From the NCBI GenBank assembly GCA_902793195.1, contig CADBCS010000001.1, positions 102,414 to 166,413 on the forward strand: DNA of 64,000 nt, written 5' to 3'. The stretch is from an uncultured Coriobacteriaceae bacterium. GTDB lineage: Bacteria > Actinomycetota > Coriobacteriia > Coriobacteriales > Atopobiaceae. Below are positions 34,623 to 43,351 of the stretch, in pieces (within the stretch, counting starts at the first letter, position 1; each line of letters starts with the position of its first letter). Made by a program: the position numbers and the translations under genes. The notes beneath the pieces were generated by a model. It saw only the letters and a list, made by a program, of their open reading frames with translations, was not told the DNA's origin and did not search any database.

Positions 34623-35732
34623 TTATCCCAACAGGGGCTGGTCGAAGGCGTAGAGCGCCAGGTTGATCTCGTAGATGTCGTATATCCCGCGGTCGATGAA
34701 GTACTCGACGATCACGTCGCGCTCGTCGGCATGGGTCAGCGCGAAGCCGGCCCGCTCGAGCAGCAGCCTCGTCTCGTCGGACGAGAGCTCGAGCGCTATG
34801 GCCAGCGCGAGCACCGTCTGCTTCTTGGGCTGGTACGACCTGTTGCTGCGAATCTTCGAGAAGTGCTGTCGGCTCATGTTCGCCCGCTTGTACACCTCGC
34901 TGTCCTTGAGGCCGCGCTCGTCTATCATGCGCATGAGCGTGGTGGAGAAGGACGCGTCGAGCCTCTTGAGCAGGCGCTCCAGCATGCCTTGCGTGCCTCC
35001 CAGCGTGACAGAACGCCCCCTGCCCCTGGGACTTGCGCCCGGTGGCGAGGGAGCACATGGGGCGGACGTCGGTTCGCTGGACTCAACCACCCACGTCGAG
35101 GACTCCTCCTGCGAACTCCAAGCCTCCGGAGCGTTGCGCATCGCTGGCTGGCTGTCCGCGTACGTACCCTCAAAGCCCTCGCGGCGCCGGAAGGGACTCC
35201 TGCGCACATAGAGGTCGTTGATGTACTCCGTGATGTGCGCGAACCGCCCGTGGCCCGCCCGCAGCGACGCGGCGTCAAAGATGGTGAGGAACACGTCCAT
35301 CTCGTGGGTGTCCAAGAACGCCCGTATCTCGCCGATCGCCACATCGATGGCCTGGTCCTTGGGATACCCATAGATGCCCGACGAGACGAGCGGGAAGGCG
35401 ATTGACGTGTCGCCCAGCTCGTGTGCGAGCGTGAGCGCCGTGCGATAGCAGCCGCGCAGTGCCAGCTCCTCCCCGTGGGACCCTCCGCGCCAGATGGGGC
35501 CCACGGTGTGGATCACGTGCCGGGCGGGTAGCCGAAAGGCGGGCGTGGCCACGGAGTTGCCCGTGTCGCAGTGGCCGATGGCGTCGCAGGCAGCCTGGAG
35601 CTCTGCCGGCCCCGCAGCCGCAAAGATGGCGCCGCACACGCCACCGCCCATGAGGAGCTGCTCGTTGGCTGCGTTCACGATGGCGTCCACCTGCATGTGC
35701 GTTATGTCGTTGCGCACGACTCGAAATGGCAT
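34623..35732 (-). CDS. Macro domain protein fused to a helix-turn-helix domain
   Basis: A 369-residue fusion. Residues 1 to about 165 form a macro domain (ITHMQVDAIVNAANEQLLMGG, GGVCGAIFAAAG, VIHTVGP, and the phosphate loop FPLVSSGIYGYP), which binds ADP-ribose and may de-acetylate O-acetyl-ADP-ribose or remove ADP-ribose. A 60-residue low-complexity linker follows. The C-terminal 125 residues begin MLERLLKRLDASFS and carry an XRE-like helix-turn-helix (RGLKDSEVYKRANMSRQHFS, KIRSNRSYQPKK), suggesting DNA binding or autoregulation. The start at 35732 has AAGGAGA; earlier in-frame codons lack one. The fusion is known in other Gram-positives; its substrate is not known. Confidence 0.87.
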   Translation of the reverse strand: MPFRVVRNDITHMQVDAIVNAANEQLLMGGGVCGAIFAAAGPAELQAACDAIGHCDTGNSVATPAFRLPARHVIHTVGPIWRGGSHGEELALRGCYRTALTLAHELGDTSIAFPLVSSGIYGYPKDQAIDVAIGEIRAFLDTHEMDVFLTIFDAASLRAGHGRFAHITEYINDLYVRRSPFRRREGFEGTYADSQPAMRNAPEAWSSQEESSTWVVESSEPTSAPCAPSPPGASPRGRGRSVTLGGTQGMLERLLKRLDASFSTTLMRMIDERGLKDSEVYKRANMSRQHFSKIRSNRSYQPKKQTVLALAIALELSSDETRLLLERAGFALTHADERDVIVEYFIDRGIYDIYEINLALYAFDQPLLG

Positions 35733-35929
35733 GGGTGTCTCCTTCCTGCCATGCGCGGCATGCTCTTGCACTAGTATAGCGGTAGGGTGCGACGCGATGC
35801 CCTCTGGGTCCAACGCCGTTTGTCCTGCACATGCCGCAAGATGCTCCAATCTGCCCGGCATCATAACGGGCAAGTCATTCATACTATATATGTAGGGTAG
35901 GCGTCTTGGGGTGCGCGACGGAGGAAGTC

Positions 35930-36679
35930 ATGGGCAACGTGTGGGTTCTGGGCAGCATGGGATGGATGCCGGGTGCTGGGCGGCAGAGCGCGTGCGTCCT
36001 TGTGGAGCTCGAGGGCGAGCTCATCATGCTCGACGCAGGCACGGGCGTTGCCAACCTGGCCCAGTTGGAAGATGTGCTGAGGAGCCACAACCGCCTGACC
36101 GTCTTGCTCTCCCACTATCACCTGGACCACATGGTGGGCCTCATGTACCTCAGCCGGTTCGCGAGGGACCTGCAGGTGGAGGTGCGCGGTCCCGGACGGC
36201 CAGTGTATCCCCGCTCAACGCGGGCGTATGCGTCGGACCTTCTGCAGCGTCCGTTCTACGCGGCGGGGCCGATGGGATTCTCGCGAGACGTGCGCTACGA
36301 GGACTACGGGGGAGAGGGCTTCCTGGTGGGGCGCGTACCCGTGCGCGTGAGGAGGCAGCGCCACTCGTCCCCCTCGTTCGAGCTGCGCCTGGGCGACGCG
36401 CTCACGTATGCTACCGACACGCGCTTCGATGCGGACGCGTGGATCGGCTATCCCAAGACGGAGGTCCTGCTGCACGAGTGCTGGCAGCTCGACGAGGCCG
36501 ACATGCGCCACACGAGCATAGGGGCCCTCACGACGGGCCTTCCGCATAACACCTTTGGGCGCGTGGTCCTCGTGCACCAGAACCCCGCGTGGACCGAAGA
36601 CGATCGCACAAAGGTGGGTGCCATCGCCTCCTCACGGGGATTCATGCTCGCAAGCGATGGCATGCACCTCTTGGTCTAA
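35930..36679 (+). CDS. Metallo-beta-lactamase-fold hydrolase (RNase Z-like)
   Basis: A 249-residue MBL-fold protein. After a short N terminus (VWVLGSMGWMPGAGRQSACV, LDAGTGV) comes the metal motif SHYHLDHMVG (H-x-H-x-D-H) near residue 65. A later YATDTRFD block supplies the bridging aspartate. It resembles the RNase Z/phosphodiesterase branch in starting with a GSxGWxPG strand, but it lacks the flexible arm that would prove tRNA processing. GGAGGA before the ATG fixes the start. Single gene; substrate unknown. Confidence 0.85.
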   Translation: MGNVWVLGSMGWMPGAGRQSACVLVELEGELIMLDAGTGVANLAQLEDVLRSHNRLTVLLSHYHLDHMVGLMYLSRFARDLQVEVRGPGRPVYPRSTRAYASDLLQRPFYAAGPMGFSRDVRYEDYGGEGFLVGRVPVRVRRQRHSSPSFELRLGDALTYATDTRFDADAWIGYPKTEVLLHECWQLDEADMRHTSIGALTTGLPHNTFGRVVLVHQNPAWTEDDRTKVGAIASSRGFMLASDGMHLLV

Positions 36680-36833
36680 CCGGGGGAGGTCGCCGCACGC
36701 GACGTGCGTGCCAAGGCGGCTGGCGCATGCACAGGTAGGCCCGCAACGTTGCCCCCTGCGAGGCGCAAGGCATGCTACCATGCTTCTTGCTGTTCGAATC
36801 ACAGGGGATGCGGCGGACCGAGAGGTGGGCATC

Positions 36834-37100
36834 GTGGCGAAGAACGAGTACAACTGGAACACGTTTATGGAGAGAAGGCAGACCCAGCTGTTCCTCTATG
36901 GCATTTGCGTGGTGTGCTGCCTGTTCTATGCGGTGGACGGCGTGCTGGAGCTCATGTCTCCCGAGCGCTCGGCCGTCATGATCGAGCGAATGGGATCTGC
37001 AGGCTACTACGCCATGACCATCATACGCACGGTCGTGCTCGTCATCACGGCCGTGGCATTCGGCCGCGTCGCATACAAGAACCTCAAGGACAAGCAGTAG
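36834..37100 (+). CDS. Small two-helix membrane protein
   Basis: An 88-residue protein from GTG 36834, with AGAGGTGGG upstream; an ATG at 36780 would add 18 residues but has a poorer ribosome site. Two predicted membrane helices: about 19-37 (LFLYGICVVCCLFYAVDGV) and about 56-76 (YAMTIIRTVVLVITAVAFG). The ends are polar, with a basic KNLKDKQ terminus that is probably cytoplasmic. No family is recognised and no neighbour points to a role. Confidence 0.65.
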   Translation: MAKNEYNWNTFMERRQTQLFLYGICVVCCLFYAVDGVLELMSPERSAVMIERMGSAGYYAMTIIRTVVLVITAVAFGRVAYKNLKDKQ

Positions 37101-37174
37101 CCCCGTTCTTGCTTCCATCGACACCACGTGCGATACAATACACATGGTTATGAGTTCGGATTGGGGAGGTAGGC

Positions 37175-38200
37175 ATGGCAATTCACAACGCGACACCGGC
37201 AACAGACGGCAACCAGTACGTGGCACCCGAGCAGCGTGACGGCGACCAGTCTGTCGTGTTCTTTACGCGGGACCTCTCGGCAGGCGGCCTGCGCAAGGCG
37301 TTCGTAAAGGTGGCGGGCGCACTCGACGGAAGGGTCGCCATCAAGCTCCACACCGGCGAGAAGGACGGTCCCAACATCATTCCGCGTCCGTGGGTGGCAG
37401 AGCTCGTGGACAAGGAGCTGCCCGACGCCACCATCGTCGAGACCAACACCTACTACGAGGGCGACCGCGCCACCACCGAGAAGCACCGCGAGACAATCGC
37501 CTACAACGGCTGGACGTTCTGCCCGGTGGACATAACCGACGAGGACGGCTACGTGGAGTGGCCGGTGGAGGGCGGCAGATGGTTCGATACCATGGCCGTG
37601 GGCGCCAACCTCGAGCACTACGACTCCATGCTCGCCCTCACGCACTTCAAGGGTCACATGATGGGTGGCTTTGGCGGCTCGAACAAGAACCTGGGCATCG
37701 GCTGCGCCTCGGGCAAGGAGGGCAAGAAGTGGATCCACTCACAGACGTCCGACAATGGCGCCAGCTGGGGCAGCCAGTGGTCGGTTGCCGAGGAGGAGCT
37801 GATGGAGAAGATCAGCGAGTCCACCAAGGCGACCATCGACCACTTTGGCGAGCACATCGTGTACGTTAACGTCCTGCGCAACATGAGCGTGAGCTGCGAC
37901 TGCGAGGGCACCGCGGCACAGCCCGTGGTGACCCCCAACGTGGGGATTCTCGCCTCCACCGACATCTGCGCCATCGATTGCGCGTCCGTGGACCTGGTGA
38001 TGGCCATGACGAGCGCCGGCCTGGTGCACAATCACGACCTCCAGGACCGCATGACGTCGCGGCACGGATTCCGGCAGCTTTCCTACATGCACGAGCTGGG
38101 CATGGGCAACTGGCGCTACACCCTGCGCGACCTGGACAACGGGGAGGCGGAAGTGAGCCTTGCCGATGCCGTCGCACACGTGGTTCCCTTCCAGGGATAG
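37175..38200 (+). CDS. DUF362 domain-containing protein
   Basis: A 341-residue cytoplasmic protein. The DUF362 core includes VVFFTRDLSAGGLRKAFVKV, the KLHTGEKDGPN block, ETNTYYEGDRATTEKH, ALTHFKGHMMGGFGGSNKN, the GIGCASGKEGKKW segment and CAIDCASVDL near residue 265. Conserved cysteines (for example in SVSCDCEGTA) suggest metal or Fe-S ligation as in DUF362 ferredoxin-like proteins, but the separate 4Fe-4S domain of longer relatives is absent. GGGGAGG precedes the ATG. Single gene, function unknown. Confidence 0.85.
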   Translation: MAIHNATPATDGNQYVAPEQRDGDQSVVFFTRDLSAGGLRKAFVKVAGALDGRVAIKLHTGEKDGPNIIPRPWVAELVDKELPDATIVETNTYYEGDRATTEKHRETIAYNGWTFCPVDITDEDGYVEWPVEGGRWFDTMAVGANLEHYDSMLALTHFKGHMMGGFGGSNKNLGIGCASGKEGKKWIHSQTSDNGASWGSQWSVAEEELMEKISESTKATIDHFGEHIVYVNVLRNMSVSCDCEGTAAQPVVTPNVGILASTDICAIDCASVDLVMAMTSAGLVHNHDLQDRMTSRHGFRQLSYMHELGMGNWRYTLRDLDNGEAEVSLADAVAHVVPFQG

Positions 38201-38338
38201 CGAACGGAGCCGCCTTCGCCCGCGGCCACAACCGGAGCCCACAGCTGGAGCCTCTTGCTCCCACCTTGTCGCCCCGCACGGGATGTCCCCGCGCGGGGCG
38301 TCCTGTATACTGATTGAACATGGTGAGGGAGGTTGGCT

Positions 38339-40057
38339 ATGGGCTACGACCGTTTTCCAGAGACCGTGGTCGAGGGATTCGACCAGGATGCGCATGAGGG
38401 CACCGCGGCCCTTGCGCGCGTGTTCGCGCGCATGGGGGAGGCACGGGACTGCACGCTTGTGGTGGAGTGCTATCCGGGCGTGGGAGACGAGGTGCTCGAG
38501 CTGGTGCGCTCGGCCTTCCGTCCCAACGTGGTGATACGTGCCGACGAGGTGTTCCTGGACGGGGAGCGGATGGAGGCGCGGATGCGCCCGTTCCTTACAG
38601 ACGATCGCGTGCGTGGGGTCATGTGCTATGGGCGCATGGAGGACTTCGTGGATACCGACGCGCTGCGCGCGGCGCGGGCAAGCGTGCCTGCGCGTGGTCG
38701 TACGCTTGTGTACGGAGTGGGTGCGGGACTGGTCGCAAGTGGCGACGTGTTCGTGTACTGCGACATGGCGCGCTGGGAGATCCAACTGCGGTATAGGGCC
38801 GGCATGCCCAACTTTCGCGCGCACAACGAGGGCGAGGACGTGCTGCGCAAGGTGAAGCGCGGGTACTTCGTGGAGTGGCGCATCGCCGACAAGCGCAAGA
38901 TGGAGGTCTTCGAGCGCATGGACTACCTGCTCGACTCCAACGTCGCGGGAACTCCCAAGCTCGTTTCGGGCAACGCGCTGCGTGAGGGGCTGCGGCAGGT
39001 GGCGCGCACGCCGTTTCGTCTGGTTCCGTACTTCGACCCGGGCGTGTGGGGCGGACAGTGGATGAGGCGCGTGTGCGGCCTGGACGACGAGGCATCCAAC
39101 TATGCATGGTCGTTTGACGGCGTGCCCGAGGAGAACAGCCTGTATCTGCGCTTTGGAGACGTTCGCATAGAGGTGCCGGCGCAGGACCTGGTGATGTACC
39201 AGCCCGTCGAGCTGCTGGGCATGGGCAACTATTGCCGCTTTGGGGCCGAGTTCCCCATCCGATTCGACTTTTTGGACACCATGGGCGGGCAAAACCTCAG
39301 CCTGCAGGTGCATCCCATGACGGAGTTCATACGCAGCAGGTTCGGAATGACCTACACTCAGGACGAGAGCTACTACATCCTCGATGCCGAGGATGGGGGA
39401 TGCGTGTATCTGGGACTCAAGGACGGAGTGACCAGCGACGAGCTTGCACACGGGCTGTGCGAGGCGCAGCGTGGTGCCGGCTTCGATGCCGAGCGTTACG
39501 TAAACCGCTTTCCCGCGCGCAAGCACGACCACTTCCTCATTCCGGCGGGTACCGTGCATTGCTCGGGTGCGGGGACCATGGTGCTGGAGATTTCGGCCAC
39601 GCCGTACAACTTTACCTTTAAGCTCTGGGACTGGGACCGCCTTGGGCTGGACGGCCTCCCGCGTCCCATCCACCTCGATGACGGCTTGCGCAACATCCAG
39701 TGGGACCGTACGACGGACTGGGTGCGCAAGAATCTGGTCAATGCGGTGCAGGTCGTCCACGATGGCGAGGACTATCTGGAGGAGCACACCGGCCTGCACG
39801 AGCTCGAGTTCATAGAGACGCGACGGGTGAGCGGCCAATGCGCCACGTGCCACGATGCGACGGGCGGATTCAACATGCTCAACCTCGTGGAGGGCACGTC
39901 GGTGGTCGTGGAGAGCCCAGATGCGACGTTCGCACCGCTCGTTGTACACTACGCCGAGACGTTCGTGGTCCCCGCGGCCTGCGGCCGGTACACGATTCGA
40001 CCTGAGCGCGAGGGCGAGCGATACGTGGTGATAAAGGCCTACGTTCGCCAACGCTAG
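38339..40057 (+). CDS. Class I mannose-6-phosphate isomerase-like protein with extra N-terminal domain
   Basis: A 572-residue protein. The C-terminal 350 residues form a cupin-type phosphomannose isomerase: FDPGVWGGQWMRRV, the metal block SLQVHPMTEF (Q-x-H), QDESYYILDAEDG with a metal glutamate, and HDHFLIPAGTVHCSG. The first 200 residues are not part of standard ManA. They hold TLVVECYPGVGDEVLELV and VYGVGAGLVASGDV and look like a degenerate nucleoside/phosphotransferase fold without a usable Walker A. Such long forms are usually annotated as class I isomerases; the substrate may be another hexose phosphate. AGGGAGG is six bases before the ATG. A TATACT at 38306 may be its -10. Confidence 0.82.
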   Translation: MGYDRFPETVVEGFDQDAHEGTAALARVFARMGEARDCTLVVECYPGVGDEVLELVRSAFRPNVVIRADEVFLDGERMEARMRPFLTDDRVRGVMCYGRMEDFVDTDALRAARASVPARGRTLVYGVGAGLVASGDVFVYCDMARWEIQLRYRAGMPNFRAHNEGEDVLRKVKRGYFVEWRIADKRKMEVFERMDYLLDSNVAGTPKLVSGNALREGLRQVARTPFRLVPYFDPGVWGGQWMRRVCGLDDEASNYAWSFDGVPEENSLYLRFGDVRIEVPAQDLVMYQPVELLGMGNYCRFGAEFPIRFDFLDTMGGQNLSLQVHPMTEFIRSRFGMTYTQDESYYILDAEDGGCVYLGLKDGVTSDELAHGLCEAQRGAGFDAERYVNRFPARKHDHFLIPAGTVHCSGAGTMVLEISATPYNFTFKLWDWDRLGLDGLPRPIHLDDGLRNIQWDRTTDWVRKNLVNAVQVVHDGEDYLEEHTGLHELEFIETRRVSGQCATCHDATGGFNMLNLVEGTSVVVESPDATFAPLVVHYAETFVVPAACGRYTIRPEREGERYVVIKAYVRQR

Positions 40058-40096
40058 CCGGTGCACGGGGCCGAATCCGCAGACGAGAGCAAACGG

Positions 40097-41482
40097 CTAT
40101 GCGGGCGCCTGGTCGAGCTCGCGCAGGATGCCGCGGGCGAACGGCACCGCGACGAGCGCGGTGAGGACGTCGGCGACCGGTTGTGCGATCTGCACGCCAA
40201 GCATGCCCAGGAGGGGCGGCAGCACCAGCACGACCGGCCACAGCATGAGGCCGAGACGGCACGCGCCGACGAAGGTGGCGCGCCACATCTTGCCCGACGT
40301 CTGCAGCAGGAAGTTGGTTGCCATCGCGATGCCGCCAAAGGACATGGTGAGGCTGCAGGCACGCAGCGTCAGGGTGCCAAAGGCGACCACGGCCGGGTCG
40401 TCCCTAAACACCGCGATGAGCTGCGGCGCAAACGCGAACGTCGCGATGCCGACGGCGCCCACCGACACCATGGACATCCTAATGGTGGTAAAGAACGCCT
40501 CGCGTATGCGGTCGTATCGTCGTGCGCCCAGGTTATAGCCGGTGATGGGCTGGAACCCCTGCCCAATGCCGATGAGTACGAAGTTGCCCACGCTCGTGAT
40601 GCGCTGCACCACGGCGATGCCGGCCACCGCGGCGTCGCCAAACGGCGCGGCCGCGTTGTTGAGCAGCGACGTAGCCACGCCCAACGTCACCTGGCGGGCA
40701 AACGACGGCACGCCGCCGTTGTTGATGGTGCGGACCATCTCCAGGTTGGGGGCGCGCACGTGACGCAGGCCCAATGGAGTGATGCCAATGCGGTTCATCT
40801 CGACGAGTAGCAGGACGAAGCTCGTCGCCTCGCTCACCACGGTAGCCCACGCGCTGCCTGCGATGCCCATGCCCAGGCAGAATATGAACAGGGGAGTGAG
40901 GATCGTGTTGAGGACCGCACCCGCCACCATGCACAGCATGGAGTAGAACGACTCGCCCTGGAATCGCAGCTGCATGTTCATGAGAAAGCCGCAACCGATG
41001 AAGGGAGCGCCCAAAAGCAGAATGCGAATGTAGGAGCGCGCGTACGGCATGATGGTCGGCGTCGCGCCGCCCAAGAGGCACAGCTGGTCCAACAGCAGGG
41101 TTCCCACCACGGCGATGAGCGCCTCGATGGCTATGGTCATCGCGATGCCGGTGTTGACGTAGGCAGTGGCCTCCTTGGTCTTACCGGCACCCAGGCATCT
41201 GCTCATGTGGATGCCCGTTCCCTGCGCGAAGTAGAACGCGACGGACTGTATGACCGTTGAGGTGACGAGCGAGACGCCCACCGCGGCACTCGCGCTGGTG
41301 GAGCCCATCTGTCCCACGAAGAACGTGTCAGCAAGGCCGTAGACCGTCGTCACGATGTTGGCAAAGATGGCCGGTGCGGCGAGCGAGAGGATGAGCGGAC
41401 CCACGGGGCGCTCGAGCATCTCCTTGCGCTTCTCCTCGGGCGTCTGGTTGGACGGCAGTATGAACGATGCGGGTGGCTTCAT
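40097..41482 (-). CDS. MATE family multidrug/cation efflux transporter
   Basis: A 461-residue exporter with 12 predicted membrane helices in two homologous halves. The N-terminal half starts PVGPLILSLAAPAIFANIV and TVYGLADTFFVGQMG, a typical MATE signature. The second half has the matching VPSFARQVTLGVATSLLNNAAA and FVLIGIGQGFQPITGYNLGA. It would use a Na+ or H+ gradient to expel drugs or metabolites. The chosen ATG (41482) begins KPPASFILPSNQTPEEKR; no strong ribosome site is visible. It converges with the isomerase-like gene across 39 bases. Confidence 0.93.
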   Translation of the reverse strand: MKPPASFILPSNQTPEEKRKEMLERPVGPLILSLAAPAIFANIVTTVYGLADTFFVGQMGSTSASAAVGVSLVTSTVIQSVAFYFAQGTGIHMSRCLGAGKTKEATAYVNTGIAMTIAIEALIAVVGTLLLDQLCLLGGATPTIMPYARSYIRILLLGAPFIGCGFLMNMQLRFQGESFYSMLCMVAGAVLNTILTPLFIFCLGMGIAGSAWATVVSEATSFVLLLVEMNRIGITPLGLRHVRAPNLEMVRTINNGGVPSFARQVTLGVATSLLNNAAAPFGDAAVAGIAVVQRITSVGNFVLIGIGQGFQPITGYNLGARRYDRIREAFFTTIRMSMVSVGAVGIATFAFAPQLIAVFRDDPAVVAFGTLTLRACSLTMSFGGIAMATNFLLQTSGKMWRATFVGACRLGLMLWPVVLVLPPLLGMLGVQIAQPVADVLTALVAVPFARGILRELDQAPA

Positions 41483-41554
41483 ATGAGGAATGGTAGCGCT
41501 TCGAATCCGGCGCCTCAAGCATGCCGCGAATCAAGGGATGGCAGGTTTTCGCGA

Positions 41555-42046
41555 TCAATCGGCACGGAGCAACGCGAGCATGTCCTTGGGGGAGAGGGCG
41601 GCGACCGTCGCCTTGCGGAGCAGCTGCTGGTCACTGGTTACCAAGAAATCCGCGTCGGCTCGCTCGGCGGCGGCCAGCACGAAGTTATCCTCCAAATCGC
41701 CGTGCAGAGCCCGATACTTGCGTGCAAGCCATACGTCGCTGCCGTCCATGCCCACCGCGGTCGCCAGTTCGCACAGGTTGTCCACGCATCCCCATGCCAC
41801 CTCCGCGATGGCGCGGGCGTCGGTCTCCTGCACGGCTCCCCGTTCCTCCCGCACCATCTGCTTGAACGTGCGGGAAATCATGTAGTGAACGTCCACGATG
41901 GCGCGAGCGGGAAACAGAAGCATGTGCCTCTGCTCGAGTGCAAGGTCTATGAGCTGCCTCGAATCGGCGGATGAGGGTCTTGTGGGAAGGTACTCGTCAA
42001 GCAGCACGTTGGTGTCGAGGAGTAGGCGAAGCGGATGCCTCTTCAC
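41555..42046 (-). CDS. PIN-domain toxin
   Basis: A 163-residue PIN-fold ribonuclease. The first acidic residue is in LLLDTNVLLDEYL, the middle acidic cluster is DLEDNFVLAAAERADADF (with the usual D/E and N), and the last aspartate is in LVTSDQQLL. These four acidic positions bind Mg2+ or Mn2+ in VapC-like toxins. The start is a GTG that overlaps the antitoxin stop (bases 42043-42046), so translation is coupled. It would cleave tRNA or mRNA when freed from its antitoxin. Confidence 0.88.
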   Translation of the reverse strand: MKRHPLRLLLDTNVLLDEYLPTRPSSADSRQLIDLALEQRHMLLFPARAIVDVHYMISRTFKQMVREERGAVQETDARAIAEVAWGCVDNLCELATAVGMDGSDVWLARKYRALHGDLEDNFVLAAAERADADFLVTSDQQLLRKATVAALSPKDMLALLRAD

Positions 42047-42420
42047 AGGATTCCCCGCTCTTCCAGGCGATCTGCAATGGCATCCTCACGCAGGTCCTTC
42101 CAGTCTGTGTTTGCGGATACGAGCGCTGTGGTTTCCTGGCTCAACCCAAGCTTGGCCATGCCCTCCGCAAAGAGCTGCTCGCCCCGGGCCACGTTCGGCT
42201 CTGTGTGCGCAGGTTTCTCGGACTGCGCGGGTTCCTGCGTGCGTGTGGTGCCTTGTAATACCTCAAGCAGCTGATGCAGACCCTCGCTGCCCGATGCCAC
42301 CTTTTGCCACACCAGGCGAACGAGCTTGGTTTGAGATATGCCCGCCTCGGCCAGCACCTGGTCCCCTGACGACTTAAGACCTTGGCTCATGCGCGCGTTG
42401 AGCTGTGCGGTAGCGTCCAT
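42043..42420 (-). CDS. RelB/DinJ-like antitoxin partner of the PIN toxin
   Basis: A 125-residue protein. The N terminus (DATAQLNARMSQGLKSSGDQ, VLAEAGISQTKLVRLVW) matches the ribbon-helix-helix DNA-binding part of RelB/DinJ antitoxins. The C-terminal 60 residues, rich in Glu, Thr and Leu, likely wrap the toxin. RelB-type antitoxins normally pair with RelE toxins; pairing with a PIN nuclease is less usual. A perfect palindrome lies directly upstream. The start at 42420 has GAAGGGAAA before it. Confidence 0.82.
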   Translation of the reverse strand: MDATAQLNARMSQGLKSSGDQVLAEAGISQTKLVRLVWQKVASGSEGLHQLLEVLQGTTRTQEPAQSEKPAHTEPNVARGEQLFAEGMAKLGLSQETTALVSANTDWKDLREDAIADRLEERGIL

Positions 42421-42439
42421 GGTGTTTCCCTTCTCTACT

Positions 42440-42480
42440 GCTTTTGCTTTATAAGATAAAGCAAAAGCTAGCATAGTACA
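42440..42480 (-). promoter_or_regulatory. Palindromic operator and promoter of the toxin-antitoxin pair
   Basis: A 13-bp perfect inverted repeat (GCTTTTGCTTTAT, 42440-42452, with ATAAAGCAAAAGC, 42456-42468, 3-base spacer). On the minus strand a TTGTAC and, 17 bases on, TATCTT form a plausible promoter whose -10 falls inside the palindrome. Autorepression by the antitoxin is expected. Confidence 0.7.
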
Positions 42481-42652
42481 AGCAGACGCTGTGGCTTACC
42501 GATTCGCGGATTTGGGCCGGCGGCCGCAAAAGTGGCCCAGCTGCTCCAGTCGTCCGCTCCGATCGGCGCGGGTGCGTCACGCCATGTCATTCCTGTATAC
42601 TCAATATATGCATACGAATCGCCATATCAAACAGTTTGCGAGTGGGGTGCCT

Positions 42653-43321
42653 ATGGACGAGATACGGGTAATCGAGGTCAAGCGCTCGGTGTTCGAGAGC
42701 AACGACCGCGAGGCGGACAGACTGCGCGCGGAGCTGCGGCAACGTGGCACCTTCCTGCTCAACCTCATGAGCTCGCCGGGGTCGGGCAAGACCACCACGC
42801 TGGAGCGGACCATCGAGGCGCTGTCCGACGAGCTGCGCATTGCGGTTATGGAGGCCGACATCGACTCCGACGTGGACACGCGCCGTGTGCTGGCCAAGGG
42901 CGTCCGCGCCATCCAGCTGCACACGGGTGGCATGTGCCACCTGGACGCGGGCATGACACGCCAGGGCATCGACGAGTTGGGTACGGATGACACCGACCTC
43001 GCGTTTTTGGAGAACGTGGGCAACCTGGTGTGTCCCGCCGAGTTCGACACGGGAGCCTCCGCCAACGCCATGATCCTCTCGGTGCCGGAGGGGGACGACA
43101 AGCCGCTCAAGTACCCGCTCATGTTCCAGGTGTGCGACGTGGTGCTGGTCAACAAGATGGACGTGGCGCCCTACTTCGACTTTAACCTGGACCGCCTGCG
43201 TGCCAACGTGGCACGGCGCAACGAGCGGGCCCGCGTGATTCCCATAAGCGCCAAGACGGGCGAGGGCATGGACGACTGGTACGAATGGCTGCGCGAGCAG
43301 GTGCGCGCCTGGCAGGCATAG
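42653..43321 (+). CDS. hypB: Hydrogenase/urease nickel incorporation GTPase HypB
   Basis: A 222-residue GTPase that delivers nickel to [NiFe] hydrogenase precursors with HypA. The P-loop is MSSPGSGKTTTLE (about residue 38). The metal/switch block is AVMEADIDSDVDTRR, then LHTGGMCHLDAGM with the conserved Cys/His, ENVGNLVCPAEFD, VVLVNKMDVAPY and IPISAKTGEGMDDW. The N-terminal His-rich tail or CxxCGC motif found in some HypBs is missing. It opens a three-gene run with the Fe-S flavoprotein and hypA. A TATACT -10 candidate lies at 42596. Confidence 0.94.
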   Translation: MDEIRVIEVKRSVFESNDREADRLRAELRQRGTFLLNLMSSPGSGKTTTLERTIEALSDELRIAVMEADIDSDVDTRRVLAKGVRAIQLHTGGMCHLDAGMTRQGIDELGTDDTDLAFLENVGNLVCPAEFDTGASANAMILSVPEGDDKPLKYPLMFQVCDVVLVNKMDVAPYFDFNLDRLRANVARRNERARVIPISAKTGEGMDDWYEWLREQVRAWQA

Positions 43322-43351
43322 CAAGACGCTGCGACGGGGAGGAGAGGACCT

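Noticed and set aside
37739..40066. A 775-codon minus-strand open frame
   Set aside because: It lies opposite the DUF362 and isomerase-like genes, both of which have ribosome sites and family motifs.
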